A DNA stretch of 64,000 bases from Metabacillus arenae. Its GTDB lineage: Bacteria > Bacillota > Bacilli > Bacillales > Bacillaceae. The stretch is from contig NZ_JACXAI010000014.1 of the NCBI RefSeq assembly GCF_014773385.1, positions 94,027 through 158,026 of the forward strand, given 5' to 3'. Below are positions 63,916 through 64,000 of this stretch, piece after piece. The notes beneath the pieces are model-generated. The model was not told where the DNA came from. It saw only the letters and a list, made by a program, of their open reading frames with translations, and did not search any database. Numbering within the stretch: position 1 is the first letter of the stretch; each line of letters begins with the position of its first letter. Made by a program: the position numbers and the translations under genes.

Positions 63916-64000
63916 CATTAATTAATTTTCACTATTAAGAATACTCAAAATGTTCAATTTTATTATTTTGTGCAAAGAAAAAGTCCTTTATAATGGATAA

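Overview
This window looks like the chromosome of a low-GC, spore-forming Bacillaceae (Bacillus sensu lato: Bacillus, Neobacillus, Peribacillus or Cytobacillus type). The evidence is the conserved ylbC-ylbD-ylbE-ylbF-ylbG-rsmD-coaD neighbourhood at the left end, strong AGGAGG ribosome binding sites, TTG and GTG starts, a Spo0E-type phosphatase, and fragments of spore-surface (collagen-like/C1q-type) protein. No tRNA, rRNA, CRISPR array, integrase or intact transposase was seen.

Region 1 (1-6.75 kb) is the core Bacillus ylb locus, interrupted by a thioesterase gene, a decayed IS1182-type transposase end and two small unknown genes. Collinearity with Bacillus subtilis stops after coaD, where ylbJ would be expected. 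A small hairpin resembling an IS200/IS605 right end lies near that breakpoint.

Region 2 (6.9-14.2 kb) is a worn accessory segment. It has a TetR regulator and a decayed second copy of it, three copies (one far away at 43.8 kb) of the TetR upstream region with a palindromic operator candidate, two manganese-cupin proteins (one exported and fused to two carboxymuconolactone-decarboxylase domains), a flavodoxin/cyclophilin-like lipoprotein, and fossils of an SDR, an alpha/beta hydrolase and an exosporium-type protein.

Region 3 (14.3-59.1 kb) is a large catabolic island. It holds one sigma-54 enhancer-binding protein (CBS-PAS-PAS-AAA-Fis) and six strong plus one weak -24/-12 promoters, all on the plus strand. 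The encoded chemistry is uptake of organic acids or polar compounds (one TAXI-type and one DctPQM-type TRAP transporter, three MFS carriers), lactone/alcohol/aldehyde oxidation (two SMP-30 lactonases, a Zn-alcohol dehydrogenase, four SDRs, a 3-hydroxyisobutyrate-type dehydrogenase, two aldehyde dehydrogenases), CoA activation (an ADP-forming and an AMP-forming ligase), and beta-oxidation of a branched acyl-CoA (two acyl-CoA dehydrogenases, two crotonases, HMG-CoA lyase, thiolase, FadF-like electron carrier). A split AtuA pair links it to acyclic-terpene-type catabolism. The biotin carboxylase found in the leucine and terpene routes is absent from the window, so the substrate and the chemistry of the AtuA pair are open questions. 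This is my best candidate for an undescribed system.

The island has grown by duplication and decay: three near-identical sigma-54 promoter modules, a thiolase fossil, a hydroxyisobutyrate dehydrogenase C-terminal fossil, two SMP-30 paralogues, two ACS-family MFS paralogues and two almost identical cupin genes.

Region 4 (59.3-64 kb) holds a LysR regulator and a beta-glucoside PTS EIIBCA plus 6-phospho-beta-glucosidase operon with candidate cre sites, ending in a strong terminator.
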